Shown here: piece after piece, positions 15,302-24,833 of the stretch
Layout of the letters: each line of letters opens with the position of its first letter
Position numbering within the stretch: position 1 is the first letter of the stretch
Origin: JAVKSL01 sp050744085
Lineage (GTDB): Bacteria > Actinomycetota > Acidimicrobiia > Acidimicrobiales > JAJPHD01
Reading direction: 5' to 3'
Assembly: GCA_050744085.1 (NCBI GenBank)
Contig: JBOGGU010000092.1
Span: forward strand, 32,253-96,252
DNA: 64,000 bases
Position numbers and translations under genes: made by a program
Notes under the pieces: generated by a model
The model's input: the letters and a program-made list of their open reading frames with translations, nothing else
Told to the model about the DNA's origin: nothing
Databases searched by the model: none

Positions 15302-17485
15302 ATGGCTGCCACCCAGACGCCGGTCGCGGCCGTGTCGGTCGGCGGCGGCCCTCGTGCGGCTTCCCGAGGCCTGTTCGACCCGGCCGTCGTCCTGCCGGCC
15401 ACTTGGGACGCATTCCGCAAGCTGGGCCCCCGGGCCCAGGTCCGCAACCCGGTGATGTTCGTGGTGCTGGTCGGCACCATCGTCACCTTCGCAGAGGCGG
15501 TTGCCCGGCCATCCATCTTCAGCTGGGGAGTGACCCTTTGGCTGTTCCTCACGGTCATCTTCGCCAACTTTGCCGAGGCGATGGCCGAGGGCAGGGGCAA
15601 GGCTCAGGCAGAAGCCCTGCGCCGGACCCGGACCGAGACCGAGGCCCGCCGCCTTGTGACAGCTGGCGACCCCAGCGGCGCCTCGACCAGCGGCACCGAC
15701 CCCAGCGGCGCCCCGACCAGCGGCGCCCCGACCAGCGGCGCCCCGACCAGCGGCGCCCCGACCGCTGCCGCCGCATCCGACGGGCGCACGGAGGAGCGGG
15801 TCCCCGCCGCGTTGCTGGCCAGGGGCGACCTGGTGGTCTGCCAGGCCACCGACGTCATCCCCTCCGACGGAGAGGTGGTCGAGGGCGTGGCGTCGGTGGA
15901 CGAGTCCGCCATCACCGGGGAGTCGGCGCCGGTGATCCGCGAGGCCGGCGGGGACCGCTCGGCTGTGACTGGGGGGACCACTGTGCTGTCGGACCGCATC
16001 GTGGTCCGGATCACGGCCGAGCCGGGCCACACCTTCTTGGACCGCATGATTGCCCTGGTCGAGGGCGCGAACCGCCAGAAGACCCCCAACGAGATTGCCC
16101 TCACCATCCTCCTCGCCGCCTTGACGATCATCTTCCTCCCAGTGGTGGTGGTCCTCCAGCCCTTCGCCCACTTCGCGGGCGGCAGCGTCCAGGTGGTGAC
16201 TCTGGTGGCCCTGTTGGTGTGCCTGATCCCGACCACGATCGGAGCGCTGCTGTCATCGATCGGGATAGCGGGCATGGACCGCCTGGTCCAGCGCAACGTC
16301 CTGGCGATGAGCGGGCGGGCAGTGGAAGCGGCCGGCGACGTCAGCACCTTGCTGCTCGACAAGACCGGCACGATCACCTTGGGAAACCGGATGGCGTCGG
16401 ACTTCCTGCCGGTCGGCGACGCCACCGTAGAGGCCCTCGCAGAGGCGGCACAGCTGTCCTCGCTGGCTGACGAGACCCCGGAAGGTCGGTCGATCGTGGT
16501 GCTGGCCAAGGACCGCTTCAACCTCCGGGCCCAGGAGATGGGGGCCGACTACTCATTCGTGGGCTTCACCGCGCAGACGCGGATGTCGGGGTTGGACTAT
16601 GGGTCAAGGCACATCCGCAAGGGTGCGGCGGCCTCGGTCCAGGCCTGGGTGGTCGGCCAGGGCGGGAGCATGCCCCCCGAGCTGGACCAGCTGGTGGAGC
16701 GCACGGCAAAGGCGGGATCGACGCCCCTGGTCGTTGCCGACGGCCCGGCGATCCTTGGGGTGATCGAGCTCAAAGACGTGGTCAAGCAAGGGATCGCCGA
16801 GCGCTTTGGCCAGCTCCGGGGCATCGGGATCCGCACCGTGATGATCACCGGGGACAACGCGCTGACTGCCGCGGCGATAGCCGCCGAGGCCGGTGTCGAC
16901 GACTACCTGGCCGAAGCCACCCCCGAGGCCAAGATGGCGCTGATCAAGGCGGAACAGTCGGGCGGGAAGCTGGTCGCCATGACCGGGGACGGCACCAACG
17001 ACGCCCCGGCCCTGGCTCAGGCCGACGTGGGCGTGGCCATGAACACCGGCACCGCAGCGGCCAAGGAGGCCGGCAATATGGTCGACCTGGACTCGAACCC
17101 GACCAAGCTCATCGACATAGTCGAGATCGGCAAGCAGCTCCTGATCACCCGCGGCGCTCTCACGACCTTCTCGATAGCCAACGACGTAGCCAAGTACTTT
17201 GCCATCATCCCGGCGCTCTTTGCGGCGACCTACCCCCAGCTCGGCGCGCTGAACATCATGCGCCTGCACAGCCCCGACAGCGCGGTGCTCTCGGCGGTCA
17301 TCTTCAATGCCCTGGTGATAGTGGCGCTCATCCCGCTGGCTCTACGGGGGGTGCGGTGGAAGCCGAGCAGCGCGGCGGCGATCCTGCGGCGCAACCTGGC
17401 CATCTACGGGATCGGAGGCATCGTCGTCCCCTTCGCCTTCATCAAGCTGATCGACCTGATCCTCACTGCGACGGGGTTGTACTGA
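15302..17485 (+). CDS. kdpB: KdpB P-type ATPase catalytic subunit
   Basis: A 727-residue P1A-type ATPase energising K+ transport. Actuator motif ITGESAPV, phosphorylation site LLLDKTGTITLGN (Asp353), hinge MTGDGTNDAPALAQADVGVA and C-terminal membrane helices are intact. An insertion of about 35 residues (about 120-160) separates FAEAMAEGRGKAQAEALRRT from the actuator strand VPAALLARGDLVV. It is built of TSGAP repeats and is not part of the usual KdpB. It overlaps kdpC by 3 bp. Confidence 0.96.
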   Translation: MAATQTPVAAVSVGGGPRAASRGLFDPAVVLPATWDAFRKLGPRAQVRNPVMFVVLVGTIVTFAEAVARPSIFSWGVTLWLFLTVIFANFAEAMAEGRGKAQAEALRRTRTETEARRLVTAGDPSGASTSGTDPSGAPTSGAPTSGAPTSGAPTAAAASDGRTEERVPAALLARGDLVVCQATDVIPSDGEVVEGVASVDESAITGESAPVIREAGGDRSAVTGGTTVLSDRIVVRITAEPGHTFLDRMIALVEGANRQKTPNEIALTILLAALTIIFLPVVVVLQPFAHFAGGSVQVVTLVALLVCLIPTTIGALLSSIGIAGMDRLVQRNVLAMSGRAVEAAGDVSTLLLDKTGTITLGNRMASDFLPVGDATVEALAEAAQLSSLADETPEGRSIVVLAKDRFNLRAQEMGADYSFVGFTAQTRMSGLDYGSRHIRKGAAASVQAWVVGQGGSMPPELDQLVERTAKAGSTPLVVADGPAILGVIELKDVVKQGIAERFGQLRGIGIRTVMITGDNALTAAAIAAEAGVDDYLAEATPEAKMALIKAEQSGGKLVAMTGDGTNDAPALAQADVGVAMNTGTAAAKEAGNMVDLDSNPTKLIDIVEIGKQLLITRGALTTFSIANDVAKYFAIIPALFAATYPQLGALNIMRLHSPDSAVLSAVIFNALVIVALIPLALRGVRWKPSSAAAILRRNLAIYGIGGIVVPFAFIKLIDLILTATGLY
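15671..15760 (+). repeat. 15-bp tandem repeat in kdpB encoding TSGAP
   Basis: Three exact copies of ACCAGCGGCGCCCCG at 15716-15760, preceded by degenerate copies back to about 15671. The copies keep reading frame and lengthen a loop before the KdpB actuator domain. Copy number could vary between strains. Confidence 0.8.
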
Positions 17486-18033
17486 TGCTGACCCTACGAC
17501 GGGCGGTGGTGGTCTCGATCTTCTTCGCGGTGTTGCTCGGCCTGGCCTACCCGCTGGCCGAGACCGGGATCGCCCAGGGCCTGTTCCACCACCAGGCCAA
17601 CGGCTCGCTCGGCGCCAACGGCTCGTCGCTCATCGGCCAGCGCTGGAAAGGCCCGGAGTGGTTCCAGGGACGCCCCGACCCGGACAACGCCATGGCCAGC
17701 GGCCCTGCCAACCTCGGGCCCCGATCGGCGGCACTGGAGAAGCAGGTTGCTGCCCTTGTGGCGGCCTACCGCGCAGAGGGCGTCGCCCCTACTCCTGACC
17801 TGGTGACTGGCTCGGGTAGCGGACTGGACCCAGACATCACCCCGGCGGGGGCGTACGCCCAGGTGGACGCGGTGGCCAAGGCCCGCGGGCTTGCCCCCAG
17901 GGTGGTGCGCGCCCTGGTGGGAGCGAACATCAAGGGATCCCAGCTCGGGTTCTTGGGGAACCCCTACGTGAACGTGCTCGCGCTGAACGAGGCCCTGGCC
18001 CGAGCCGCCGCCTGTCCGCTAGCCGCTCGGTGA
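17485..18033 (+). CDS. kdpC: KdpC subunit
   Basis: A 182-residue single-pass subunit of KdpFABC. The N-terminal helix RRAVVVSIFFAVLLGLAYPL is followed by the periplasmic domain with GSSLIGQRWKGPEWFQGRP, GSGLDPDITPAGAYAQ and a C-terminal NPYVNVLALNEAL. The ATG shares its A with the kdpB TGA. It ends 5 bp before the convergent CDF gene. Confidence 0.95.
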   Translation: MLTLRRAVVVSIFFAVLLGLAYPLAETGIAQGLFHHQANGSLGANGSSLIGQRWKGPEWFQGRPDPDNAMASGPANLGPRSAALEKQVAALVAAYRAEGVAPTPDLVTGSGSGLDPDITPAGAYAQVDAVAKARGLAPRVVRALVGANIKGSQLGFLGNPYVNVLALNEALARAAACPLAAR

Positions 18034-18038
18034 TCCGC

Positions 18039-19031
18039 TCAGTGGGTGCCGGGCTCGTGGTCCAGGTGGCCTGCCGCTTCGAGCTGGAAGGTGGAGTGCT
18101 CGACGTCGAAGTGGTCCGCCAGGCAGGATTGGAGCTGGTCGAGGATCCGGGCGGCGTGGCCGTCGTAGAAGCACGAGTCCTGCAGGACGACATGCGCCGA
18201 CAGCGCAGGCAACGCCGAGGTGACCGTCCAGGCGTGAAGGTCGTGCACGTCCGAGACGTGCTCGGTCTCCAGCAGGTGCAGGCGCACCTCGTCTAGGTCC
18301 ACACCGAGGGGGGATCCCTCCAGCAGCACCCGGCCTGAATCGCGCAGCAGGCTCGTCGCGGCACCGAGCATCAGCGCCACCACTACCAGCGAGGCGATGG
18401 CGTCTGCACGCTCGAAGCCAGTGGCCACGATGAGCGCCCCGGCGGCGACCGTGGCGGCGAACCCGTAGGCGTCGGTGAGGACGTGGCGGAAGCAGCCCTG
18501 GATGTTCAAGCTGGATCGGCTCGCCCTACGCAGGACCCACACCACCACCACGTTCACCGCGAGCCCGACCGCAGCCAGGCCGACCACGATCGAGCCCTCG
18601 ACCGCGGCTGGATGGATCAGGTGCCTGACGGCTTCGAAGGCCAAGAGCGCCGACACCACGACCAAGGCGAGCCCGTTGCCCGCGGCCGATAGGATCTCGG
18701 CTCGCTTGAGCCCGAAGGTCCAGGTCCCGGTCGCTGGCCGTGTGGCCAGGCGAGCAGCCCACAGGGATGCACCGAGCGCCACCGCATCGGTGAGCATGTG
18801 CCCGGCGTCTGCCAGCAGTGCCAGGGAGCCGGCGATGACCGCGCCCAGCACCTCGAAGACCATGAATACCAGGATCAGGCCCAGCGCCACCGCCAGGTAC
18901 CTGGCGTCAGGCGCCGGGCCCACGGCATGGTGATGGCCCGCGCCAGCGCCATGGCGATGGCGCCCATTCCCGTGCTCGTGGCGCCAACCTCGCCCGCTTC
19001 GCCCAGCGCCAGCGATCGCGTGGGAATCCAC
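18039..19031 (-). CDS. cation diffusion facilitator (Zn/Co/Cd efflux)
   Basis: A 330-residue CDF-family proton antiporter. The N-terminus is His-rich (HEHGNGRHRHGAGAGHHH), followed by six helices with site A residues in LLADAGHMLTDAV and HVLTDAYGF. A cytoplasmic domain follows with VSDVHDLHAWTVTSALPALS and a C-terminal His-containing segment. It resembles CzcD/ZitB proteins. GTG start at 19031; the His-rich leader supports a start at or upstream of here. Convergent with kdpC. Substrate is not determinable from sequence; zinc is likely. Confidence 0.9.
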   Translation of the reverse strand: MDSHAIAGAGRSGRGWRHEHGNGRHRHGAGAGHHHAVGPAPDARYLAVALGLILVFMVFEVLGAVIAGSLALLADAGHMLTDAVALGASLWAARLATRPATGTWTFGLKRAEILSAAGNGLALVVVSALLAFEAVRHLIHPAAVEGSIVVGLAAVGLAVNVVVVWVLRRASRSSLNIQGCFRHVLTDAYGFAATVAAGALIVATGFERADAIASLVVVALMLGAATSLLRDSGRVLLEGSPLGVDLDEVRLHLLETEHVSDVHDLHAWTVTSALPALSAHVVLQDSCFYDGHAARILDQLQSCLADHFDVEHSTFQLEAAGHLDHEPGTH

Positions 19032-19065
19032 GCCTTCACCTTATGGCCTGGACCCTCCCCCCAGC

Positions 19066-19284
19066 TCAGCCAGTCCAGCAGGAGGAGGCTACCAGCGCCG
19101 GTACCACCTGCCCCGGCGGCTCGACCCCGCGGACGAAGAACCCGATGATCCATACCAGGAACAGGACCACAGCCACGATCCACAGCAAGTGGACCGCGAA
19201 CCCAATCCCGAGGAAGAGGAGCACCAGCAATGCCAGCACGATTACCAAGCCCATCAAAGACACCTGTTTCGTGGTCGGACGCAC
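19066..19284 (-). CDS. small two-helix membrane protein
   Basis: A 72-residue protein with two long hydrophobic helices (VSLMGLVIVLALLVLLFLG and AVHLLWIVAVVLFLVWIIG), then a short polar tail. It resembles small hydrophobic proteins common in Actinobacteria (DUF5670-like). No function is known. It sits upstream of the CDF gene on the same strand, 34 bp away. Confidence 0.65.
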   Translation of the reverse strand: MRPTTKQVSLMGLVIVLALLVLLFLGIGFAVHLLWIVAVVLFLVWIIGFFVRGVEPPGQVVPALVASSCWTG

Positions 19285-19338
19285 CCTCTGAGCCTCAGTA
19301 TATACCCGCCCGCCGACCGCCCCAAACGAGGCGCAGCA

Positions 19339-20838
19339 CTAGCCGGTGAAGGCCTCGACGCCCTGGCCGGTCGGCACCACCATGAGCCCGTCCCCCAGGC
19401 CTGGCGTGACGTAGGGGTCGGCCCCCCCCTCGAGGGCCTGGCGGACCACGATCGCCCCGGTCGAGGGCCTCAGGCCGTAAAGGGTGGAGCCGCCGACCGA
19501 CCAGACCAGGCTGCCGGCGATGACGGGCGGGCCGGTGGCTCCTGCGGGCCCCTGCCAGGCGACACGGAGCCGGCTGGGCCCCCCTACACGGACGTCCTTC
19601 ACACCACCGCGACACGATGCGTAGATGTCGGCGCCGGCCTGGGCGGTCCCCCCGATGGAGAAACACACGTTGGCGGAGGCCACCGAGCCTCCGATCCCCC
19701 CGAGGTGGCCCTGGTGAAGAAGATAGCCGGTGGCCTCCTTGCCCACCTGGAACACCAGCCCTCCGCTCAGCAGGACCGGGCCGGTGGAGCCAAGGTCGGC
19801 GTCGTCCTGGTTGTCCGCCGCCCAGCTAGAGGGGGCGAAAGAGCTCAGCAGGCGTAGGCCCGGCGACAGCTCCAGGACGCTGTCTCCCTGGTCGTAGGCG
19901 ATGGTGGAAGCGCCGTTCCCGGTCGCCACATAGACGTTGCCGGCGCTGTCGATGCTGGGGCCCCCAGGGTCCCAGATCGCGCCTCCGTTGCGGGTGGGCA
20001 CCCGATAGGAGGCCAGGTTCCCCGGCCCCGAAGCCGGCGCGGCGACCACGAACCCGCCGTAGCTGCCGCAGTCCCCGTAGAGGCCGCCGTAGACGACGTA
20101 GACCCGCCCCTTCGACACCGCCAGGGCCCCCCGCTGCTGCTGGGCTCGCGGGTTGGTCATAGAGCCGGGGTCCGCGGACTCCGAGAAGGCCATCTTGCCA
20201 GTGCTTGCGTCGAGGGCGACGAGCTTGTGGGAGACCCCGCCCCCCGCGACGAGCGTCTCGGCGACCGCGAACAGACGCCCGGTGGAGGCGTCGATGGTGG
20301 GCGTAGAAAGGATCCCGAGCGGGTCGACGTTCCCGCAGGGCAGGTCCGAGGCGGGGACTGGCGTGCCCACGTGGGTCTTCCAGGCGATTTTGCCGGTGCG
20401 GGCGTGGAAGCCGTAGATCGTGTCGTTCTCGGTGGCCACGATCACCAGGGCGCGCCACACCAGGGGCTGCGCGTACACTTGACCGTCGAGTGCCGGGGAG
20501 GACCACGCGGGGCGGAGCGGGTCGAACGAGGCGCCCGAGCGATCGTTGCCCGAGCGAACAAGGTCCCCGTGGTAGGTGGTCCACCCACCGGCAACTGAGC
20601 GCAGCGAGACCGGGGTGCCCGGCGCGCCGACGCCCGCAGAGCCCCGTCCCGGGGTGCCCGGCGCGCCGACGCCCGCAGAGCCCCGGCCCGGCCCGCCCGG
20701 CGCACGCCCGCTGGCCGGCGGCTGCCCGCCCGGGGCCCGGCCGGGCGCCGTCCCACAAGCCACGGCCAACAGCGCCAGCAAGCCGAGGGCACCCAGCGAC
20801 GCGCCTCGTCGTATGGTGCAGTCTAGCGTTGTGGTCAA
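19339..20838 (-). CDS. PQQ-like beta-propeller lipoprotein
   Basis: A 499-residue exported lipoprotein with lipobox LLAVAC at the end of a typical signal peptide. A Gly/Pro linker carries two copies of GRGSAGVGAPGTP (about residues 50-76). The rest is an outer-surface beta-propeller with PQQ-like blades: TYHGDLVRSGNDRSG, DTIYGFHARTGKIAWKTHVG, HKLVALDASTGKMAF and STLYGLRPSTGAIVVRQAL. Such propellers usually act as scaffolds or bind polysaccharide. No catalytic residues are recognised. Divergent from gnd with about 45 bp between starts. Confidence 0.82.
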   Translation of the reverse strand: MTTTLDCTIRRGASLGALGLLALLAVACGTAPGRAPGGQPPASGRAPGGPGRGSAGVGAPGTPGRGSAGVGAPGTPVSLRSVAGGWTTYHGDLVRSGNDRSGASFDPLRPAWSSPALDGQVYAQPLVWRALVIVATENDTIYGFHARTGKIAWKTHVGTPVPASDLPCGNVDPLGILSTPTIDASTGRLFAVAETLVAGGGVSHKLVALDASTGKMAFSESADPGSMTNPRAQQQRGALAVSKGRVYVVYGGLYGDCGSYGGFVVAAPASGPGNLASYRVPTRNGGAIWDPGGPSIDSAGNVYVATGNGASTIAYDQGDSVLELSPGLRLLSSFAPSSWAADNQDDADLGSTGPVLLSGGLVFQVGKEATGYLLHQGHLGGIGGSVASANVCFSIGGTAQAGADIYASCRGGVKDVRVGGPSRLRVAWQGPAGATGPPVIAGSLVWSVGGSTLYGLRPSTGAIVVRQALEGGADPYVTPGLGDGLMVVPTGQGVEAFTG

Positions 20839-20883
20839 GGCAGCTCCGAAGCTAGCCGGCGACTACAGCAAGGGAGATCGCGA

Positions 20884-21900
20884 ATGCAGCTGGGAATGGT
20901 GGGCCTGGGCAGGATGGGAGCCAACCTCGTCCGCCGTCTGATGGCGGCGGGACACGAGTGCGTGGTCTTCGACGTCGACCCCAAGGCGGTCGAGGCGCTC
21001 GGAAGCGTTGGGGCGACTGCCTCGACGGGCCTCGACGACTTCGTGGCCAAGCTGAAGCCCCCCCGTGCCGCCTGGGTAATGGTCCCGGCCGGCGGCATCA
21101 CCGAGAAGACGGTCAGCTCCCTGGCGCAGCGGTTGAGCGACGGCGACACCATCATCGACGGCGGCAACTCCTACTACCGCGATGACATTGCCCGGGCCGC
21201 AGCGGTCGCCGGCAAGGGCATCCACTACGTGGACGTGGGCACCAGCGGGGGAGTGTGGGGCCTGGACCGGGGCTACTGCTTGATGATCGGCGGCGAGGAC
21301 GAGGTGGTCGAGCGCCTCGGCCCGATCTTCGCAGCCATCGCGCCGGGCGTGGAGGCGGCCCCCCGGACCCCCGGCCGCACGGGCGACCCCAGCCCCGCCG
21401 AGCAGGGGTTCCTGCACTGCGGGCCCAACGGGGCGGGCCACTTCGTGAAGATGGTCCACAACGGGATCGAGTACGGGATGATGGCCGCCTACGCCGAGGG
21501 CCTCAACATCCTGCGCAACGCCAACGCCGGAGCCACCGAGCGCACCGCCGACGCCGAGACCGCCCCGATGGAGAACCCCGAGTTCTACCGCTACGACCTC
21601 GACCTTCCCGAGGTGGCCGAGGTGTGGCGGCGCGGCAGCGTGGTGGCCAGCTGGCTCCTGGACCTCACCGCCGCCGCCATGGCCTCCTCGCCCGACCTGG
21701 CCCAGTTCTCCGGCCGGGTCTCCGACTCGGGCGAGGGCCGCTGGACCTCCATCGCGGCCATAGAGGAGGGGGTGCCCGCCCCGGTGCTGGCCAGCGCCCT
21801 GTACTCGCGCTTCGCCTCGCGCGACCTCGACCACTTCGCCAACCAGGTCCTTTCGGCCATGCGCTCGGAGTTCGGGGGCCACGCCGAGAAGCCTTCTTGA
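20884..21900 (+). CDS. gnd: 6-phosphogluconate dehydrogenase, decarboxylating (short, YqeC/GndA type)
   Basis: Oxidative decarboxylation of 6-phosphogluconate to ribulose-5-phosphate. At 338 residues it belongs to the short, often NAD-preferring class. Rossmann GLGRMGANLVRRL (7-19), substrate motif GTSGGVWGLDRGYCLMIGG and catalytic GPNGAGHFVKMVHNGIEYGM (Lys, Asn, Glu) are intact, as is GEGRWTSIAAIEEGVPAPV. An AGGGAG site precedes the ATG. Pathway partners are not in this window. Confidence 0.94.
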   Translation: MQLGMVGLGRMGANLVRRLMAAGHECVVFDVDPKAVEALGSVGATASTGLDDFVAKLKPPRAAWVMVPAGGITEKTVSSLAQRLSDGDTIIDGGNSYYRDDIARAAAVAGKGIHYVDVGTSGGVWGLDRGYCLMIGGEDEVVERLGPIFAAIAPGVEAAPRTPGRTGDPSPAEQGFLHCGPNGAGHFVKMVHNGIEYGMMAAYAEGLNILRNANAGATERTADAETAPMENPEFYRYDLDLPEVAEVWRRGSVVASWLLDLTAAAMASSPDLAQFSGRVSDSGEGRWTSIAAIEEGVPAPVLASALYSRFASRDLDHFANQVLSAMRSEFGGHAEKPS

Positions 21901-21949
21901 CGAATATGCTCGGTTTCGCCGCGCCTCATTGCCCGCTCCCGACCAGACA

Positions 21950-22312
21950 TTGACCAGCCGGGCCGCCGTGCGGGTCCGCCGGATCTACGAGGGCCCGGCT
22001 CCTGGCGACGGGGCCCGGGTCCTCGTGGACCGGGTCTGGCCTCGCGGTATGTCCAGGGAGCGAGCAGCGCTGGACGAGTGGTGCAAGGCCGTAGCCCCCT
22101 CAACCGAGCTGCGCAAGTGGTACTCGCACGACCCCGACCGCTGGGAGCTCTTCAACCAGCGCTACCGGGAGGAGTTGGAGAAAAGCCCCGAGCGGGCCGA
22201 GGCGCTGGCACACCTGCGCGAGCTGGCCGCAGCCGGCCCGCTCACGCTGTTGACCGCCACCAGGCGCGCCGACATCAGCGAAGCCACGGTCCTCGCGGAG
22301 CTGCTCCAGTAG
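21950..22312 (+). CDS. DUF488-family protein
   Basis: About 120 residues of the DUF488 family, with VRRIYEGPAPGDGARVLVDR, VWPRGMSRERAALDEW and WYSHDPDRWELFNQRYREEL. The C-terminus is PLTLLTATRRADISEATVLAE. The domain begins near a GTG at 21968; a TTG at 21950 is used here and another TTG lies at 21929, so the true start is uncertain. Function is unknown. It sits 49 bp after gnd. Confidence 0.85.
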   Translation: MTSRAAVRVRRIYEGPAPGDGARVLVDRVWPRGMSRERAALDEWCKAVAPSTELRKWYSHDPDRWELFNQRYREELEKSPERAEALAHLRELAAAGPLTLLTATRRADISEATVLAELLQ

Positions 22313-22353
22313 CACCGCCGCAGCAACTGTTCGGAGGCTAAGGTCGAGGGCAG

Positions 22354-23580
22354 ATGAAGCCTGCGACGCTGGTGATCGTCGGAGCCGGGCTGGCCGGCGC
22401 CAAGGCGGCTCAGGCGCTGCGCAGGGAGGGCTTCGACGGCAGGGTGGTGCTGGTGGGCGAGGAGGACGTGAGGCCCTATGACCGGCCGCCCCTGTCGAAG
22501 GCATACCTCCGCGGCGAGGTCGGGCTCGGCCGGGTGGCGCTGCACAAGGCGGGCTTCTACGAGGCAAAGGGGATCGAGCTGCTCACCTCGACCAGGGCGG
22601 TGGCCCTCGACGTGGCAGCAAGAGAGGTGGAGCTGAGCAACCGAGAGCGCCTGCGCTACGACGGCCTCCTCCTCGCCACGGGCGCCAGGCCCCGGCGACT
22701 GTCGCTCCCCGGAGCAGGGCTGGCCGGGGTTTGCTACCTGCGGGGCATCCACGACGCCGAGCACCTGCGCGGCGCCATTGGGCCCGGGGCGCAGGTCGTG
22801 GTCATCGGCGCAGGCTGGATTGGCTGCGAGGTGGCGGCATCGGCCCGTGGCCTGGGTGCCGAGGTGGCGCTGGTGGACGTGGTGGCCCAGCCGTTGGAAC
22901 GGGTGGTCGGCCCCGAGGTGGGTGCGATCTACGCCCGCCTCCACGCCAGCCACGGGGTGTCCCTGCACATGGGGGTCGGGGTCGAGTCGTTGCGAGGCGC
23001 CGGGTCGGTGGAGGCGGTGTGCCTCACCGACGGGACGGTGCTGGGCGCCGAGGTGGTGGTGGTCGGGGTGGGGGTGGCTCCTGCGGTCGAGCTGGCCGCG
23101 GCGGCCGGGCTGGACGTCGCGAACGGGATCGTCGTGGACCAGAACCTTGCTACGTCGGCACCGGGCGTCTGGGCCGCGGGGGACGTGGCGTCGGCCTTCC
23201 ACCCGCTCTACCGCACCCACGTGCGCTTGGAGCACTGGGCTGCCGCGTGCAGGCAGGGCCCGGTGGCGGCTCGGAACATGTTGGGTGCGAAACAGGCCTA
23301 CGACAGCATCGGATACTTTTGGTCCGACCAGTACGACCTGGCCATGGAGTACAGCGGCTACGCACCCACTTGGGAGGAGGTGGTGGTCCGGGCCGAGCCC
23401 GCGGGCGGTGGCTTCGTGGCGTTCTGGCTCAGCGGGGGCCGGGTCGCCGCCGGAATGAGTGCCAACGTCGAAGGGGCGGCAACGCACGTCGAGGCGCTGG
23501 TGGGCGCCAGCGCGGTGGTCGACCCGGCTCGGCTGGCGGACTCCGGCGTGGGGCTCGCCGAGGTGAGTGGGCGCGGGTAG
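22354..23580 (+). CDS. NAD(P)H-dependent ferredoxin/rubredoxin reductase-like flavoprotein
   Basis: A 408-residue FAD/NAD pyridine-nucleotide disulfide oxidoreductase of the ferredoxin-reductase type. FAD motif VIVGAGLAGAKAAQAL, YDRPPLSKAYLRGE, NAD motif VVVIGAGWIGCEVAASARGL and second FAD motif GVWAAGDVASAF are clear. The C-terminal reductase domain includes EHWAAACRQGPVAARNMLG and FVAFWLSGGRVAAGM. It would pass electrons from NADH to a small iron-sulfur partner; none is nearby. Convergent with a paralogue that carries the same domain order. Confidence 0.9.
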   Translation: MKPATLVIVGAGLAGAKAAQALRREGFDGRVVLVGEEDVRPYDRPPLSKAYLRGEVGLGRVALHKAGFYEAKGIELLTSTRAVALDVAAREVELSNRERLRYDGLLLATGARPRRLSLPGAGLAGVCYLRGIHDAEHLRGAIGPGAQVVVIGAGWIGCEVAASARGLGAEVALVDVVAQPLERVVGPEVGAIYARLHASHGVSLHMGVGVESLRGAGSVEAVCLTDGTVLGAEVVVVGVGVAPAVELAAAAGLDVANGIVVDQNLATSAPGVWAAGDVASAFHPLYRTHVRLEHWAAACRQGPVAARNMLGAKQAYDSIGYFWSDQYDLAMEYSGYAPTWEEVVVRAEPAGGGFVAFWLSGGRVAAGMSANVEGAATHVEALVGASAVVDPARLADSGVGLAEVSGRG

Positions 23581-23604
23581 AGACGCTCAACTGGGCCATA
23601 TTTC

Positions 23605-24818
23605 TCAGGATCTGACGTCGGCAAGGGGGACGCCGGGATCGGCGAGCTTGGCGAGGTCCACCGTGGCGCCGGAGCTGACCAGGGCCTCGATGTCTTGGGT
23701 CACGTCCCAGACGTTGACGTTCATGCCGGCGAGGACCCGGTGGCCGCTCACCCAGAAGGCGACGAACTCCCGCCCGGCCACGTCCCCAAGACCACCCGGT
23801 CGTAGGCCGGTGCGTGGCCGGTGTACTCCATGCCCACCTCGTACTGGTCCGAGAAGAAGTAAGGGACCTTTTCGTAGGCGGCTGGCTTACCTACCATGTT
23901 CGCCGCGGCCACGGCCCCCTGGCTGTCCGCCGCCGACCAGTGCTCGAGGCGGAGGTGGCATCCCAGCGCCGGGTAGTACGAGCTCGCCACGTCGCCGACT
24001 GCGTAGAAGTCGGGGTCGACGGTGGCCATGTGCTCGTCGACCACCACCCCGTCCTCCACGTGCAGGCCTGCCTCCGCGGCGAGGCCCGTGTTGGGGGTGA
24101 TGCCGACGCCCACCACCACCACGTCGGCGTCGAGATGGGTACCGTCGGAGAGCGCCACCCCGCTGAGGTGCCCGTCGTCCCCGGTGATCGACTCCACCCC
24201 GACGCCCATGTGCAGGCTGACTCCCTGGTCGGAATGTATGGCCGCGTAGATCTTGCCCAGCTCGGGTCCCAGCACCTTGAGCAACGGCAGCTCCGCGACC
24301 TCGATGAGGCTCACCTCGGCGCCCGCGGCCCGAGCAGCGGAAGCGGTCTCCAACCCGATCCATCCAGCACCGATGACCACCACGGACTTCGCCCTGCTGT
24401 ACTCGGACTTGATGGCCTCGCTGTCGCCGACCCGCCGCAGGTAGCGGACGCCCTCCAGGTCGGCGCCGGGGACCGAGAGGCGCCGCGGAGAGGAGCCGGT
24501 GGCGAGGACCGCCTTGTCGTAGGCAATGCGCTCGCCGCCCTCCATGACGACCTGGTGGTCGATCCGGTCGATGGAGGCGACCGGGGTGCCCAAGCGCAGC
24601 TCGATGTCGTGCTCCGCGTAGAAGCCCTCCGGGTGGACGAAGATGTCGTCGTGCTCGGCGCTCCCCAGCAGGTATCCCTTGGACAGCGGGGGCCGGTCGT
24701 AGGGGCGCTCGGGCTCCTCGCCCACCAGGACCACGTCTCCCTCGAAGCCCTCGGTGCGCAGCGCCTCGGCCGTCTTTGCCCCGGCCAGGCCGGCACCCAC
24801 TATCACGAACGTTGTCAT
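23605..24818 (-). pseudogene. paralogous ferredoxin reductase-like flavoprotein with C-terminal frameshift
   Basis: From ATG 24818 the frame gives VIVGAGLAGAKTAEALRTEG, YDRPPLSKGYLLGSAEHDD, VVVIGAGWIGLETASAAR and FYAVGDVASSYY, all FAD/NAD motifs intact. After AYDRVVLG the frame shifts and would end at 23748. Restoring one G in the C/G4 run at 23784-23787 reads on as DVAGREFVAFWVSGHRVLAG then NVWDVTQDIEALVSSGATVD to a stop at 23605, aligning with the intact paralogue. Either a sequencing slip in a homopolymer or a real truncation of about 55 residues. Confidence 0.8.
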
Positions 24819-24833
24819 GCCTCCAGGCTAGGG

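Noticed and set aside
13606..15600. A 664-codon open frame antisense to kdpA/kdpB
   Set aside because: The protein is Arg/His/Gly/Glu-rich without any domain, and the plus strand encodes certain KdpA and KdpB. It is a high-GC shadow frame.
15000..15800. CRISPR-like array at the 15-bp repeats
   Set aside because: Units are contiguous without spacers and lie in frame in kdpB. No CRISPR array or cas gene was seen anywhere in the window.
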